Source of the DNA: Gallibacterium trehalosifermentans
GTDB taxonomy: Bacteria; Pseudomonadota; Gammaproteobacteria; Enterobacterales; Pasteurellaceae
Length of the DNA stretch: 64,000 nucleotides
Direction: 5' to 3'
Assembly (NCBI RefSeq): GCF_042433055.1
Contig: NZ_JBHLWB010000004.1
Coordinates: forward strand, 62,001-126,000
Shown here piece by piece: positions 1 through 9,421 of the stretch (position 1 is its first letter; every line of letters begins with the position of its first letter). Position numbers and translations under genes: made by a program. Under the pieces are notes generated by a model. That model did not search any database and had not been told where the DNA came from. It saw only the letters and a program-made list of their open reading frames with translations.

Positions 1-93
1 GAATCGGGAGATTGGCATACTGCAACAACAGAATTAAAGTGTTTGTATTATCATCGTTTTTATAAAAGTTATAACAAGAATAGAGAAATAACG

Positions 94-3075
94 ATGAAAA
101 GAATGTTAATTAACGCCACGCAAAAGGAAGAGTTGCGTGTCGCTCTAGTTGATGGTCAACGTTTATTTGACCTCGATATTGAATCTCCAGGGCATGAACA
201 AAAGAAAGCCAACATCTATAAAGGAAAAATCACCCGAGTAGAACCAAGTTTAGAAGCTGCATTTGTTGATTATGGTGCAGAACGACATGGTTTCCTTCCT
301 TTAAAAGAAATTGCTAGAGAATATTTCCCAGAAGGTTATGTTTATCAAGGCAGACCAAATATCCGTGATATTTTGCACGAAGGGCAAGAAGTCATTGTGC
401 AAGTTAGTAAAGAAGAACGGGGTAATAAAGGTGCTGCGTTAACAACTTTTGTCTCTTTGGCTGGCAGTTATTTAGTGATTATGCCAAACAATCCTCGTGC
501 TGGCGGTATTTCACGCCGTATTGAAGGGGATGAACGTTTAGAGTTAAAAGAAGCACTTGGTTCATTAGAAGTACCAGATGGTGTTGGTTTAATTGTGCGT
601 ACTGCGGGTGTGGGAAGATCACCTGAAGAGTTGCAATGGGATCTACATGTTCTATTACATCACTGGGAAGCGATTAAACAAGCGTCAGAATCACGTCCAG
701 CACCATTCTTAATTCACCAAGAAAGTGATGTTATTGTGCGTGCAATTCGTGATTATTTGCGTCGTGATATTGGTGAAATCTTAATCGATAGCCGTAAGGT
801 ATATGACAAAGTAAAAGAGCATATCAAATTGGTGCGTCCAGACTTTATTAATCGAGTCAAACTTTATCAAGGTGAAGTGCCATTATTCAGTCATTTCCAA
901 ATTGAATCACAAATTGAATCGGCTTTCCAACGTGAAGTTCAATTACCATCAGGCGGTTCTATCGTTATTGACGTAACAGAAGCGTTGACCGCGATTGATA
1001 TCAACTCAGCACGTTCAACACGTGGCGGCGATATTGAAGAAACTGCCTTAAACACTAACTTAGAAGCAGCGGATGAAATTGCTCGTCAATTACGGTTACG
1101 TGACCTTGGTGGTTTAATTGTGATTGACTTTATCGATATGACGCCAGCGCGTCATCAACGTGAAGTTGAAAATCGAATTCGTGATGCGGTACGTCAAGAT
1201 CGTGCTAGAATTCAAATTAGCCGTATTTCACGTTTCGGCTTATTAGAGATGTCCCGCCAACGGTTAAGTCCATCACTTAATGAATCAACACACCATATTT
1301 GTCCTCGTTGTCAAGGAACAGGGAAAGTTCGAGATAATGAATCTTTATCACTCTCAATTTTACGGTTATTAGAAGAAGAAGCCTTAAAAGAAAATACCAA
1401 GCAAGTACATACTATTGTGCCTGTGAAAATTGCTACGTACTTATTGAATGAGAAACGTCGTGCAATTATGGAGATTGAGAAGCGCCATAATGTACAAGTT
1501 ATTGTTGTGCCGCACGAACAAATGGAAACCCCTCACTTTTCGGTATTCCGTTTACGAGATGGTGAAGATAATCATACATTGAGTTATAACTTAACAAAAT
1601 TGCATGATATCCAAGATGACTTTGATGGCGAAGAGTCATTAGTGAGTCGTGTGTCTGATGTATCAGCCAATACAACCGCGACACAACCAGAAGTTGCTGC
1701 AGTAGAAATTACTATTCCAGCACCTGCGCCAGTGATCAAACGTAAAGAAGAAGAGAAAGCTTCTTTGCTCGTTCGTTTGTGGCAAAAAATTAAAGGTTTA
1801 TTTGCAGATCAAGAAAATGAGGAGAAGAATAAGAAATCTCATTCTCGTCATAATAAACGACCACGCCGTGATAACCGCGAAAATAACCGCCGTGATCGCC
1901 GCAATAATGAGGATACACGCCGTAAAGATACGCATCTTACAGTAGAAAAAGATGAAAATATAAAACGTACCAAACGCCGTAAATCAATCAATGAAGAACT
2001 TAATGAAACAAATACTTCGCTGGTTGCGACCCGCAAAGATGACGAAAATAGCAAAGAACAACAAATTGCTTCTCGTCGTCAACGTCGAGATTTGCGTAAA
2101 AAAGTTCGTTTAAATAGTGAGGCGATAGTTGAGCAAGAAAATAATGTAACGCCTAATGCTCTAATAGAGGTATCAGAAGTAGTCGTATCGGAACCAAGTA
2201 AAGTCGCTGAAATCAAAGAGGTAATGTCAACGATTACTGAAACGAAAGCTGATGACGTGATGGAAACAGCAATGGTGTCATTAGATGGTGTTCAATCTGA
2301 ATCAGATTCTCCTGTAAATGTAGAAGCAGAAGAAAATCAGGGGCAGGAAAAAACACATAAAGATAACCGTTCACGTCGCTTACCTCGTCATTTGCGCATG
2401 AATAATCGCAGACGTCGCCATGCGGCTGAAGTGGTATCACCTATGCCTTTATTTATGGCAGTAGCATCACCTGAATTGGCGAGTGGTAAAATTTGTTTAC
2501 CATTTGTGAATCGTGTTGAGAAAGAGAAAAACAGCACTTTTGTTTCAGTTGATGAAATGTTAGAACAACAAAAACAAGATACCAATGAAACAGTAATTCC
2601 AGTTACGTCTGCAGTGGCAAGCCAAGAGGCAAATCCACGCCCACTAGCGCCAGTATTAACCATGGCTGCTAATGGCAAAGAGGCAAAATCTAAACCAAAT
2701 AGTAGCCTAAATCAGGCATTATTGGCACAGGCTGATGAGCAACAAGTAACAGAAACAGTTGTATCAGCGGTGGATCCAGTAACTGAACAAGTTGCATTCA
2801 ATGAAGCTGTAACTGAATTAAACGTAGCAGAAAAAGTTGTTGTTCCATATCAATCAACTTATCAATTTAATGGTCGTTTAGGTACATTTTCTGCCGTGCA
2901 ACACGTGAAAGTCGATATGACGTTAGCAGAAGCGGATACGCTTGTGCCAATGACATTCAATAGTATTGCTGAGTGGAAAGGCTCTCGTTATAGCTTTAGA
3001 GGTAAAGGGGCTGCTGGCTATCATACGGCGATTGATCATGCAGCGGTTGAACCTACCCAAGCAGTAGCAGGATAA
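94..3075 (+). CDS. rne: Ribonuclease E
   Basis: Endoribonuclease for mRNA decay and rRNA/tRNA processing, and scaffold of the degradosome at the inner membrane. The frame opens at 43, but MKRMLINATQ at 94 matches the usual RNase E N terminus, so 94 is chosen (993 residues). The S1 domain lies near residues 35-125. The catalytic aspartates are visible in AIDINSARSTRGG and VIDFIDMTPARHQ, and the Zn-link in CPRCQGTG. The C-terminal half is the expected disordered scaffold: an Arg-rich stretch near 590-660 for RNA binding, acidic and Gln-rich parts, and a conserved end with GKGAAGYHTAIDHA. A strong terminator follows at once. The 5' leader, where autoregulation acts in relatives, is mostly outside the window. 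Confidence 0.97.
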   Translation: MKRMLINATQKEELRVALVDGQRLFDLDIESPGHEQKKANIYKGKITRVEPSLEAAFVDYGAERHGFLPLKEIAREYFPEGYVYQGRPNIRDILHEGQEVIVQVSKEERGNKGAALTTFVSLAGSYLVIMPNNPRAGGISRRIEGDERLELKEALGSLEVPDGVGLIVRTAGVGRSPEELQWDLHVLLHHWEAIKQASESRPAPFLIHQESDVIVRAIRDYLRRDIGEILIDSRKVYDKVKEHIKLVRPDFINRVKLYQGEVPLFSHFQIESQIESAFQREVQLPSGGSIVIDVTEALTAIDINSARSTRGGDIEETALNTNLEAADEIARQLRLRDLGGLIVIDFIDMTPARHQREVENRIRDAVRQDRARIQISRISRFGLLEMSRQRLSPSLNESTHHICPRCQGTGKVRDNESLSLSILRLLEEEALKENTKQVHTIVPVKIATYLLNEKRRAIMEIEKRHNVQVIVVPHEQMETPHFSVFRLRDGEDNHTLSYNLTKLHDIQDDFDGEESLVSRVSDVSANTTATQPEVAAVEITIPAPAPVIKRKEEEKASLLVRLWQKIKGLFADQENEEKNKKSHSRHNKRPRRDNRENNRRDRRNNEDTRRKDTHLTVEKDENIKRTKRRKSINEELNETNTSLVATRKDDENSKEQQIASRRQRRDLRKKVRLNSEAIVEQENNVTPNALIEVSEVVVSEPSKVAEIKEVMSTITETKADDVMETAMVSLDGVQSESDSPVNVEAEENQGQEKTHKDNRSRRLPRHLRMNNRRRRHAAEVVSPMPLFMAVASPELASGKICLPFVNRVEKEKNSTFVSVDEMLEQQKQDTNETVIPVTSAVASQEANPRPLAPVLTMAANGKEAKSKPNSSLNQALLAQADEQQVTETVVSAVDPVTEQVAFNEAVTELNVAEKVVVPYQSTYQFNGRLGTFSAVQHVKVDMTLAEADTLVPMTFNSIAEWKGSRYSFRGKGAAGYHTAIDHAAVEPTQAVAG

Positions 3076-3084
3076 ACAAATAGT

Positions 3085-3118
3085 AAATGTCGGGTACAAA
3101 GGTATCCGACATTTTTTT
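3085..3118 (+). terminator. Intrinsic terminator of rne
   Basis: Stem AAATGTCGG / CCGACATTT (3085-3093 with 3106-3114), extended by TAC/GTA, followed by a T run to 3118. It starts 9 bases after the rne stop and also separates rne from the convergent fau gene. Confidence 0.9.
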
Positions 3119-3132
3119 GACCATTTTTCGAT

Positions 3133-3750
3133 TTAAACTGCAAAAATATCAAATAATGGAATATCCCATGTCTCACAAGGGATCTCTCTCACTTGTTGAC
3201 ATTTATGTGCTAAACCAACTGGCAGAAAGTTTTTTTGTTGCCAATTTTCTAAGGTGCGGTCGTAAAAGCCACCTCCCATACCTAGCCGATTTTTCTGGGG
3301 ATCAAATGCAACAAGAGGTGTGAAAATAATATCTAACTGATTAGCTGGTAAAACCTGAGTTACATCTAATGTTGGTTCTCTAATGGAAAATTTATTTTTT
3401 TGTAGTGGTGTATCAGGTGTATAAGCAAGAAATAAGAGATTACCATTACTAAAAGGGTGTAATACAGGCAAATAGAGATGATAGCCTTGTTGCCAGAGTG
3501 TTTGAATTAATGTTTTTGTAGAAAGCTCACCATCAAATGAGAGATAAATAGCAATATTTTTTACAGAGCGGGAATGTAAAAAATCTAACACAGGGGCAAC
3601 AATTTTTTGTTCAGCTTCAATTTGTTGCTGTATTGTAAGTGCTGCGCGTTGCTTGCGAATAAATTGCCGTAATTGCTGCCTTTGGTGAGTTTTATTAAAT
3701 GCGGAATTCTCTGGAAATATAATTTGAGAGTGAGACGGAATAATCGACAT
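3133..3750 (-). CDS. fau: 5-formyltetrahydrofolate cyclo-ligase
   Basis: ATP-dependent conversion of 5-formyl-THF to 5,10-methenyl-THF (YgfA/Fau family). The 205-residue protein has the N-terminal basic helix QLRQFIRKQRAAL, the nucleotide-binding YLSFDGELSTKTL segment and the C-terminal FTPLVAFDPQKNRLGMGGGF signature with the GMGGG(F)YDR loop. It is somewhat N-terminally extended against the family. No better Met is available downstream and no strong Shine-Dalgarno is seen, so the start is the weakest part. It lies directly downstream of ssrS and zapA on the same strand, the conserved zapA-6S RNA-fau order of gammaproteobacteria, and is probably expressed as a tail of that transcript. Confidence 0.93.
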   Translation of the reverse strand: MSIIPSHSQIIFPENSAFNKTHQRQQLRQFIRKQRAALTIQQQIEAEQKIVAPVLDFLHSRSVKNIAIYLSFDGELSTKTLIQTLWQQGYHLYLPVLHPFSNGNLLFLAYTPDTPLQKNKFSIREPTLDVTQVLPANQLDIIFTPLVAFDPQKNRLGMGGGFYDRTLENWQQKNFLPVGLAHKCQQVREIPCETWDIPLFDIFAV

Positions 3751-3767
3751 AGGCTTGACTACTTTAG

Positions 3768-3948
3768 TTAGAACCCGAGGTGCCGATACGGGTGGTCGGT
3801 CCTTGAACCCTACGGTTCAAGGGAGTCAGTCTTACAGTCATTAGGCTTCTTGATAAATCAAGCATGCTCACCGATTGTAGGTAACCAACTCGAAAATATA
3901 TCAGTATCGGCTCAGGGACGTAACCCATTGTCGTACACCTCAGGATAG
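3768..3948 (-). ncRNA. ssrS: 6S RNA
   Basis: RNA that binds sigma-70 RNA polymerase holoenzyme in stationary phase. Read on the minus strand, it shows the 6S landmarks in order: a 9-bp closing stem CCTGAGGTG / CACCTCGGG, CCCTGAGCCGATA, GGTGAGCATGCT, AGAAGCCT, the hairpin CCTTGAACC / GGGTTCAAGG, and CGGCACCTCGG near the 3' end. The position between zapA and fau is the conserved one. The 5' end is set a few bases upstream of the closing stem and the 3' end just after it, so both are good to a few bases only. Confidence 0.92.
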
Positions 3949-4018
3949 TTTTAATAGTACATGAATTTTATCAATTTGCCTAGTCAGGGTACTTAATTTC
4001 CTTAATTTAGATCATCTT

Positions 4019-4321
4019 TTATTTAGGTGAAGGCATATTTGATAAAATAGTGCTTAAAGAGTGTTCTATTTGTTCAATTTTATTATTAATGAGGTTTTCT
4101 CGTTCTGAATTTTTCTGCTGTTGAGTGATTAATTCATGACATAAATTTAACCCAACAATCGTTAACACTTTATCTAGTTGAATAATACCCGTACGATTTT
4201 TCAGTTCTGATACTTTTTTTTCCAAAATATCCGCTGCTTCTCTTAGTGCCTGATGCTGATCTTCAGGACAGCTTAAACGTAGGTTTTGACCAAAAATATA
4301 CAAATCAATATTTTTAGACAT
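4019..4321 (-). CDS. zapA: Cell division protein ZapA
   Basis: Small FtsZ-binding protein that bundles protofilaments in the Z-ring. 100 residues, the normal length. The N-terminal beta-rich domain contains DLYIFGQNLRLSCPEDQHQALREAAD, and a long C-terminal coiled coil follows (from about residue 45, with LNLCHELITQQQKN). A GAGG-type Shine-Dalgarno precedes the ATG. It is divergent from ygfB across about 140 bp, and heads the zapA-ssrS-fau unit. Confidence 0.93.
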   Translation of the reverse strand: MSKNIDLYIFGQNLRLSCPEDQHQALREAADILEKKVSELKNRTGIIQLDKVLTIVGLNLCHELITQQQKNSERENLINNKIEQIEHSLSTILSNMPSPK

Positions 4322-4462
4322 ACAAGAACCTCTTTAGACAGAAATGATAATTCATAGATAGTTTGATATTATGCCATAGCAAATAAGTTTCGTCATAGAT
4401 TATTGGTGGATATTCTGGTTGGTGTTAGAATGATTGATGTGTGTTATCAAATGGGAAAAAAT

Positions 4463-5011
4463 ATGGTCATTACAGCAGCACAGCTTACAAAAGAATTAAA
4501 ACAAGTCGATATAGCCTTAAATGGAATCGAACTACATGGGTTATTAACTGGATTTATTTGTGGGGGGATCCGCGATGAAAGTTGGAAACCTTTGTTATAT
4601 AAATTTACTAATGATGATCATGCCTATCCCGTACAACTTATTAGCAAGATTGCAGAATTATATAACGCATTAAATCAAAGTTTATCTGATCTTAGCGAAT
4701 TTACCTTTGACTTAGATTTAGGTAGTCTAGATGATACTTACCAAAATATTACCTCATTAAGTGAGTGGTGCAATCATTTTTTACTGGGTTTAGGGTTAGC
4801 GCAGCCGAATTTACAACAGGAACAACAACCAGATATTGCTGAAGCTTTAGCGGATTTACGCGAAATTTGTCAGCTTGGTTATGAAGAAGATGATGATGAA
4901 GAGAGTCTTGCACAGGCCTTAGAAGAAGTGATTGAATACTTACGTACTATTGCAATGTTATTTTATTCGCACTTTAACCAATCAACGACAACAAATAAAA
5001 CAATTCACTAA
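4463..5011 (+). CDS. ygfB: YgfB/YecA family protein (UPF0149)
   Basis: Member of the UPF0149 (YgfB) family. The alpha-helical core carries the motif ELHGLLTGFICGG near residues 23-35, SEWCNHFLLGLGLA in the middle and the acidic GYEEDDDEESLAQALEEV followed by YLRTIAMLFYSHF at the end. The frame is open from 4403, but the extra 20 residues do not resemble the family, so the ATG at 4463 is preferred (182 residues). The Shine-Dalgarno is weak and the start is uncertain. It heads the conserved ygfB-pepP-ubiH-ubiI operon. Its molecular role is poorly defined here. Confidence 0.85.
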   Translation: MVITAAQLTKELKQVDIALNGIELHGLLTGFICGGIRDESWKPLLYKFTNDDHAYPVQLISKIAELYNALNQSLSDLSEFTFDLDLGSLDDTYQNITSLSEWCNHFLLGLGLAQPNLQQEQQPDIAEALADLREICQLGYEEDDDEESLAQALEEVIEYLRTIAMLFYSHFNQSTTTNKTIH

Positions 5012-5023
5012 GGGGACGTTATT

Positions 5024-6355
5024 GTGGATTTAAGTTATATGGCAGAAATGCCAATAGAAGAGTTTCAACAACGCCGAGCAGCAGTTTTGGCTCAATTACC
5101 CAACAATAGTGGCTTATTAGTTTTTTCCAATGTAGAACAACAACGTACCGCCTCATCTACTTACCCATTTCGGCAAGATAACTATTTTTGGTATTTAACA
5201 GGATTCAATGAGCCAAATGCGATCTTGCTATTGAAAAAAAGTGAGCTAGGTGAGCAAAGTATTCTATTTCTACGCCCATCTGATCCATTAATGGAAACAT
5301 GGAATGGACGCCGTTTAGGAGTTGAGCGAGCTCCTGCAACATTACATTTAGATCAAGCTTTTTCTATTGATGAAGTTCGTCAACAGTTACCACAATTATT
5401 AAATGGTTTAGATACTCTTTATCACGCAGAAGAAATGCAAGCGTGGGGAGATGAACTAGTTCGGCAAACTTTTTCTCTGATGCGTACCCAGCAACGTCAA
5501 GGTATGAAAATCCCAACAACCCAAGTTTGTTGGCGACATATTTTAGACGAAATGCGTTTATTTAAGTCAGATAATGAAATTCGCTTAATGCAACAAGCAG
5601 GGCAAATTTCTGCATTAGCGCATATTCGAGCAATGAAACAAGCACGAGCACAACGTTTTGAATATGAATTAGCTAGTGAAATGCTACATGAATTTAATCG
5701 TTTTGGTGCAAGATGGGAAGCTTATCCTGCTATTATCGCTAGTGGGGAAAATGCGTGTATTCTGCATTACACAGAGAATGACCGCTTGATGCAAGATGGT
5801 GATTTAGTCTTAATTGACGCGGGGTGTGAGTTTGCGATGTATGCAGGCGATATTACGCGTACTTTCCCTGTCAATGGCAAGTTTAGTCCAGCACAACGTG
5901 AAATTTATCAAATTGTATTGGACGCACAAAAACGCGCGATTGAATTATTGGTCAATGGTAGTTCAATTAAACAAGCAAATGATGAAGTGTTACGTATTAA
6001 AGTCGCTGGTTTAGTTCGCTTGGGGCTTTTATCGGGTGATGTTGAAACTCTTATTACGGAAAAGGCTTACACTCGTTTTTATATGCATAGTTTAGGACAT
6101 TGGCTTGGCTTAGATGTGCATGATGTAGGTAGTTACGGTGTCGAGCGTCAACGTGAATTGCAGCCTGGAATGGTGGTAACCGTTGAGCCTGGATTATATA
6201 TTCCGAATGCAGAAGATATACCTGAGGCGTACCGAGGCATTGGTGTGCGGATCGAAGATGATCTGTTAATTACGGAATATGGTAATAAGGTATTAACTGC
6301 TGCTGTACCAAAAGAAATTGCCGATATTGAAGCTTTAATGGCACAAAAGGATTAA
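5024..6355 (+). CDS. pepP: Xaa-Pro aminopeptidase (aminopeptidase P II)
   Basis: Cytosolic Mn-dependent peptidase that removes an N-terminal residue preceding proline. 443 residues, with an N-terminal AMP_N domain (about 1-170) and a C-terminal pita-bread metallopeptidase fold. All five metal ligands can be placed: Asp265 and Asp276 in IDAGCEFAMYAGDITR, His359 in HSLGHWLGLDVHD, Glu388 in TVEPGLYIP and Glu411 in GVRIEDDLL. It starts at GTG 5024, placed 7 bases after AGGGGA. An ATG at 5039 fits the E. coli N terminus but has no ribosome site. It begins 12 bases after the ygfB stop. Confidence 0.96.
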   Translation: MDLSYMAEMPIEEFQQRRAAVLAQLPNNSGLLVFSNVEQQRTASSTYPFRQDNYFWYLTGFNEPNAILLLKKSELGEQSILFLRPSDPLMETWNGRRLGVERAPATLHLDQAFSIDEVRQQLPQLLNGLDTLYHAEEMQAWGDELVRQTFSLMRTQQRQGMKIPTTQVCWRHILDEMRLFKSDNEIRLMQQAGQISALAHIRAMKQARAQRFEYELASEMLHEFNRFGARWEAYPAIIASGENACILHYTENDRLMQDGDLVLIDAGCEFAMYAGDITRTFPVNGKFSPAQREIYQIVLDAQKRAIELLVNGSSIKQANDEVLRIKVAGLVRLGLLSGDVETLITEKAYTRFYMHSLGHWLGLDVHDVGSYGVERQRELQPGMVVTVEPGLYIPNAEDIPEAYRGIGVRIEDDLLITEYGNKVLTAAVPKEIADIEALMAQKD

Positions 6356-6358
6356 TTA

Positions 6359-7552
6359 ATGCAACAGCAACACTACGATGTAATTATAGGCGGTGGGGCA
6401 ATGAATGGGCTAACGCTTGCGCTAGCATTGCACACTATGAGCGCAGCCCGACTCAAGATTGCGGTGATTGAAAAGCAGCAACGATCGCAACATCAAGGTG
6501 TGGGATTTGATAGTCGTTGTGTTGCTTTATCAGATGGCACTTGTCGTAAATTAAACCGTATCCAATTTAATTCAGAACAAACATTGTGGGATCGTATAGC
6601 ACAATTTGCTGAACCGATTAAACAAGTGCATGTCTCAGATCGTGGACATAGCGGTATTGTAGAAATTAATGCAAGCGATATGCACTTAACGCAAGTGGGG
6701 GTTGTGGTTTCTTTACATCACATGGGGGAGCTGTTTGCGCAAGCTTTGACGGATAAACCGAATATTGATTTTTTTTGCCCTCATACCATTCAACAACTGC
6801 AAACGACAGATGGACAAGTCAATGTATTATTGGATAACGGTTGCCAATTAAGCGCAAAATTACTGGTTGCAGCAGATGGTAGCGATTCACAACTAGCAAA
6901 ATTGGCTGGTATTACCAGTTATATTGAACAGGATTATCATCAGAGTGCGGTGATTGCTAATGTGATGACATCAGTGGCTCATCAAGGGCGAGCCTTTGAA
7001 CGATTTACGTCTGAGGGACCGATTGCCTTATTGCCGATGACAAATAATATGATGTCATTGGTTTTTTGTACCAAACAACCAGAGCTGCTACTTGGTTTCG
7101 ATGATCAGGCTTTTTTACAACATTTACAACAATATTTTGGTTGGCGTTTGGGTAAATTTACCTCGGTGAGTCGCCGCACAGCTTATCCATTGCAATTAAA
7201 ACGTAGCGCTTCTTTTATTGGACAACGAGTGGCATTAGTAGGGAATGCTGCACAAACCTTACACCCAGTGGCAGGGCAGGGCTTTAATTTAGGTATTCGC
7301 GATGTATTTGCTTTGGCAGAGTTGATTGTGAGTGCAACAGCTATTGGATCTGAACAAATGCTGCAACAATACCAAAACGCTCGAATACAAGATCAACAGC
7401 GAATAATGAGTCTCACGAGTAACTTAGTACACATTTTTAGTAATGATCTTTTACCTTTTCAACTATTGCGAAATCTTGGTTTGCTGAGTTTAAGTCATTG
7501 TTCTGGCTTGCGTAATTTGTTTGTACAGCCAACATTAGGGCGGATTTTATGA
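6359..7552 (+). CDS. ubiH: 2-octaprenyl-6-methoxyphenol hydroxylase UbiH
   Basis: FAD-dependent aromatic hydroxylase of ubiquinone synthesis. The 397-residue protein has the N-terminal dinucleotide fold VIIGGGAMNGLTLALAL, the DG motif VAADGSDSQLAK near 175-185, and the late FAD motif VALVGNAAQTLHPVAGQGFN near 290-310. The pyrophosphate-binding motif reads GNAAQ where most relatives have GDAAH, as in E. coli UbiH. It starts 3 bases after the pepP stop and overlaps the next gene by 4 bases, so the two hydroxylases are translationally coupled. Confidence 0.93.
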   Translation: MQQQHYDVIIGGGAMNGLTLALALHTMSAARLKIAVIEKQQRSQHQGVGFDSRCVALSDGTCRKLNRIQFNSEQTLWDRIAQFAEPIKQVHVSDRGHSGIVEINASDMHLTQVGVVVSLHHMGELFAQALTDKPNIDFFCPHTIQQLQTTDGQVNVLLDNGCQLSAKLLVAADGSDSQLAKLAGITSYIEQDYHQSAVIANVMTSVAHQGRAFERFTSEGPIALLPMTNNMMSLVFCTKQPELLLGFDDQAFLQHLQQYFGWRLGKFTSVSRRTAYPLQLKRSASFIGQRVALVGNAAQTLHPVAGQGFNLGIRDVFALAELIVSATAIGSEQMLQQYQNARIQDQQRIMSLTSNLVHIFSNDLLPFQLLRNLGLLSLSHCSGLRNLFVQPTLGRIL

Positions 7553-8772
7553 AAACTTTCGATATTGTCATTATTGGTGGTGGTATGGTGGGCTTGGCAT
7601 TAGCCCAAGCATTGAAAGAAAATGAGTGTTCTATTGCGATTATTGAAGCTAATCAGCCAACTTTGCAGTTAGAGCAAGTGGCTAATCGTGTTAGTGCATT
7701 AAATCTTGCTTCAGAAGCCATGTTGCGCCAATTTGGGGTTTGGCAACAAATTCAGTATTGGCGAGCTACTGCTTATGATCGAATGCAAGTTTGGGAAAAA
7801 GATAGTTTCGCCAATATTCAATTAGATACGCAAAATTTAGGTAGCGATCATTTAGGTCATATCGTTGAGAATCAGATTATCCGACAAGCGTTATATCAAG
7901 CCGTTCAGCAACAAGCCAATGTAGAACTGTTATTTGCTAAACCAGCCTCGGTGGGGATTAATGAGAACAATGCAGTATTAAGTTTAGATAATGGCGAAAT
8001 TATTGTAGCTAAATTAGTTGTTGGTGCAGATGGGGCGAACTCTTGGTTGCGAGAGCAAATGCAGATCCCATTGAGTTTTCGAGATTATCAACATACCGCA
8101 TTGGTCTGTAATGTTGAAACGGAAGAGCCACATCAACAAGTTTGTCGGCAAATTTTTTCCTCAGAGTCAATTCTAGCGTTTTTACCATTACACCAACCGA
8201 ATTTAAATTCCATTGTATGGTCGCTAGATCCATTACAAGCAAAAGCATTAGTAATGTGTGATGAAGAACAGTTTAATCGCCGTTTAACTACCGCCTTTGA
8301 TAATCGATTAGGTTTATGTCGAGTTGTTAGTGAACGTCATATTTATCCATTACGGGCGAGATTTGCCCGTCATTTTGCACAAGATAGAGTGGCATTAGTT
8401 GGAGATGCTGCACATACCATTCACCCGTTAGCGGGATTAGGCGTTAATTTAGGCTTTATGGACGCATTAGCCTTAGCACAAGAAATTGAAGCTAATCTAG
8501 CTCACAATAAAGATATAGGCGAATATCGTCATTTACGTCATTATGAACGTTGGCGTAAAACTGAAGCAATGAAGATGCTGGCTGCAATGCAAGGATTTAG
8601 AGAGCTGTTTGCTGGTGATATGCCGTTGAAAAAATTGGTACGAGGTATTGGTTTAAGTTTGACAGATAAACTTTTACCTGTGAAACAGCAATTTATTGCA
8701 CAAGCGACAGGACTAAGTGGCGACTTGCCAAAACGGGTGAAACAAATAGATTTATTTGCTTTAGAACATTGA
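7549..8772 (+). CDS. ubiI: 2-octaprenylphenol hydroxylase UbiI (VisC)
   Basis: Second FAD monooxygenase of the operon, hydroxylating the ubiquinone precursor ring at C5. 407 residues with VIIGGGMVGLALAQAL at the N terminus, VVGADGANSWLR near 160-171 and the full ubiH/COQ6 signature ALVGDAAHTIHPLAGLGVN near 282-300. The segments LGHIVENQIIRQALY and FRDYQHTALVCNVETEEPH match VisC more closely than UbiF. It overlaps ubiH by 4 bases and ends the ygfB-pepP-ubiHI operon. UbiF-like activity by the same enzyme cannot be excluded from sequence. Confidence 0.92.
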   Translation: MKTFDIVIIGGGMVGLALAQALKENECSIAIIEANQPTLQLEQVANRVSALNLASEAMLRQFGVWQQIQYWRATAYDRMQVWEKDSFANIQLDTQNLGSDHLGHIVENQIIRQALYQAVQQQANVELLFAKPASVGINENNAVLSLDNGEIIVAKLVVGADGANSWLREQMQIPLSFRDYQHTALVCNVETEEPHQQVCRQIFSSESILAFLPLHQPNLNSIVWSLDPLQAKALVMCDEEQFNRRLTTAFDNRLGLCRVVSERHIYPLRARFARHFAQDRVALVGDAAHTIHPLAGLGVNLGFMDALALAQEIEANLAHNKDIGEYRHLRHYERWRKTEAMKMLAAMQGFRELFAGDMPLKKLVRGIGLSLTDKLLPVKQQFIAQATGLSGDLPKRVKQIDLFALEH

Positions 8773-8940
8773 ATTACAACAGAAAATATTGATCAGCTTC
8801 ACACTTTTATCTGAATTCAGCAGTATAACCTGATTTTGTCTTGAAACTACTGTTGAAGCTCCTTATCATTAGAAGAAATTTATTTTTTATCTCTATAAAT
8901 TATATAATTTCTAATAAATTCACGGTCTAAAAGGACAAGT
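8773..8940 (+). promoter_or_regulatory. Leader and promoter region of asnC
   Basis: A 168-base AT-rich gap. It contains a widely spaced inverted repeat AGCTTCA (8795-8801) / TGAAGCT (8854-8860) with inner complementary bits (CAGCAGTA / TACTG), which could end the ubi transcript or fold as a leader. There is no T run after it. A strong AAGGACA ribosome site precedes asnC. AsnC proteins usually autoregulate, so an operator is expected here, but none is identified. Confidence 0.45.
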
Positions 8941-9402
8941 ATGCAACCAATCAGTAATATTGATCATCTTGATCAACAAATTTTGCGTGTTTTAACGCAA
9001 GATGCGCGCACACCTTATGCTGAAATGGCAAAAAACTTTGGGGTCAGTCCTGGTACGATTCATGTACGAGTCGAAAAAATGCGTCAATCGGGCATTATTG
9101 AAGGCACAAAAGTCAAGATTAATGAAAGACGCCTTGGCTATGATGTGTGTTGTTTTATTGGCATTATTCTAAAAAGTGCAAAAGATTATGAAAAAGTGAT
9201 TGCTAAATTACAAGAGTTTGATGAGGTGGTTGAGGCGTATTACACCACGGGCAATTATTCTATTTTTATTAAAGTGATGACACACACTATTGAAGAGCTG
9301 CATCATGTTCTGGCAACGAAAATTCAGTTAATTGACGAAATTCAATCGACAGAAACCTTGATTTCGATGCAGAACCCTATTCTCCGAGATATAAAACCAT
9401 AA
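8941..9402 (+). CDS. asnC: AsnC, Lrp-family transcription regulator
   Basis: Lrp/AsnC-type regulator. In E. coli AsnC activates asnA in response to asparagine level. 153 residues: helix-turn-helix near 10-60 (LDQQILRVLTQDARTPYAEM, then FGVSPGTIHVRVEKM) and a C-terminal RAM ligand-binding domain with GIILKSAKDYEKV, EAYYTTGNYSIFIKVM and IDEIQSTETLI. These segments match E. coli AsnC itself, not Lrp. asnA is not adjacent. The upstream gene is the co-directional ubiI, and udp follows after 19 bases, so asnC appears to head an asnC-udp transcript. Confidence 0.92.
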   Translation: MQPISNIDHLDQQILRVLTQDARTPYAEMAKNFGVSPGTIHVRVEKMRQSGIIEGTKVKINERRLGYDVCCFIGIILKSAKDYEKVIAKLQEFDEVVEAYYTTGNYSIFIKVMTHTIEELHHVLATKIQLIDEIQSTETLISMQNPILRDIKP

Positions 9403-9421
9403 CCATAATAAGGAGGGCATT

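Noticed and set aside
2234..2678. Open frames on the minus strand inside rne
   Set aside because: Their predicted proteins have no family features, lie opposite the disordered C-terminal part of RNase E and lack ribosome sites.
3087..3323. Plus-strand frame of 78 residues after rne
   Set aside because: It runs through the rne terminator and antisense to fau.
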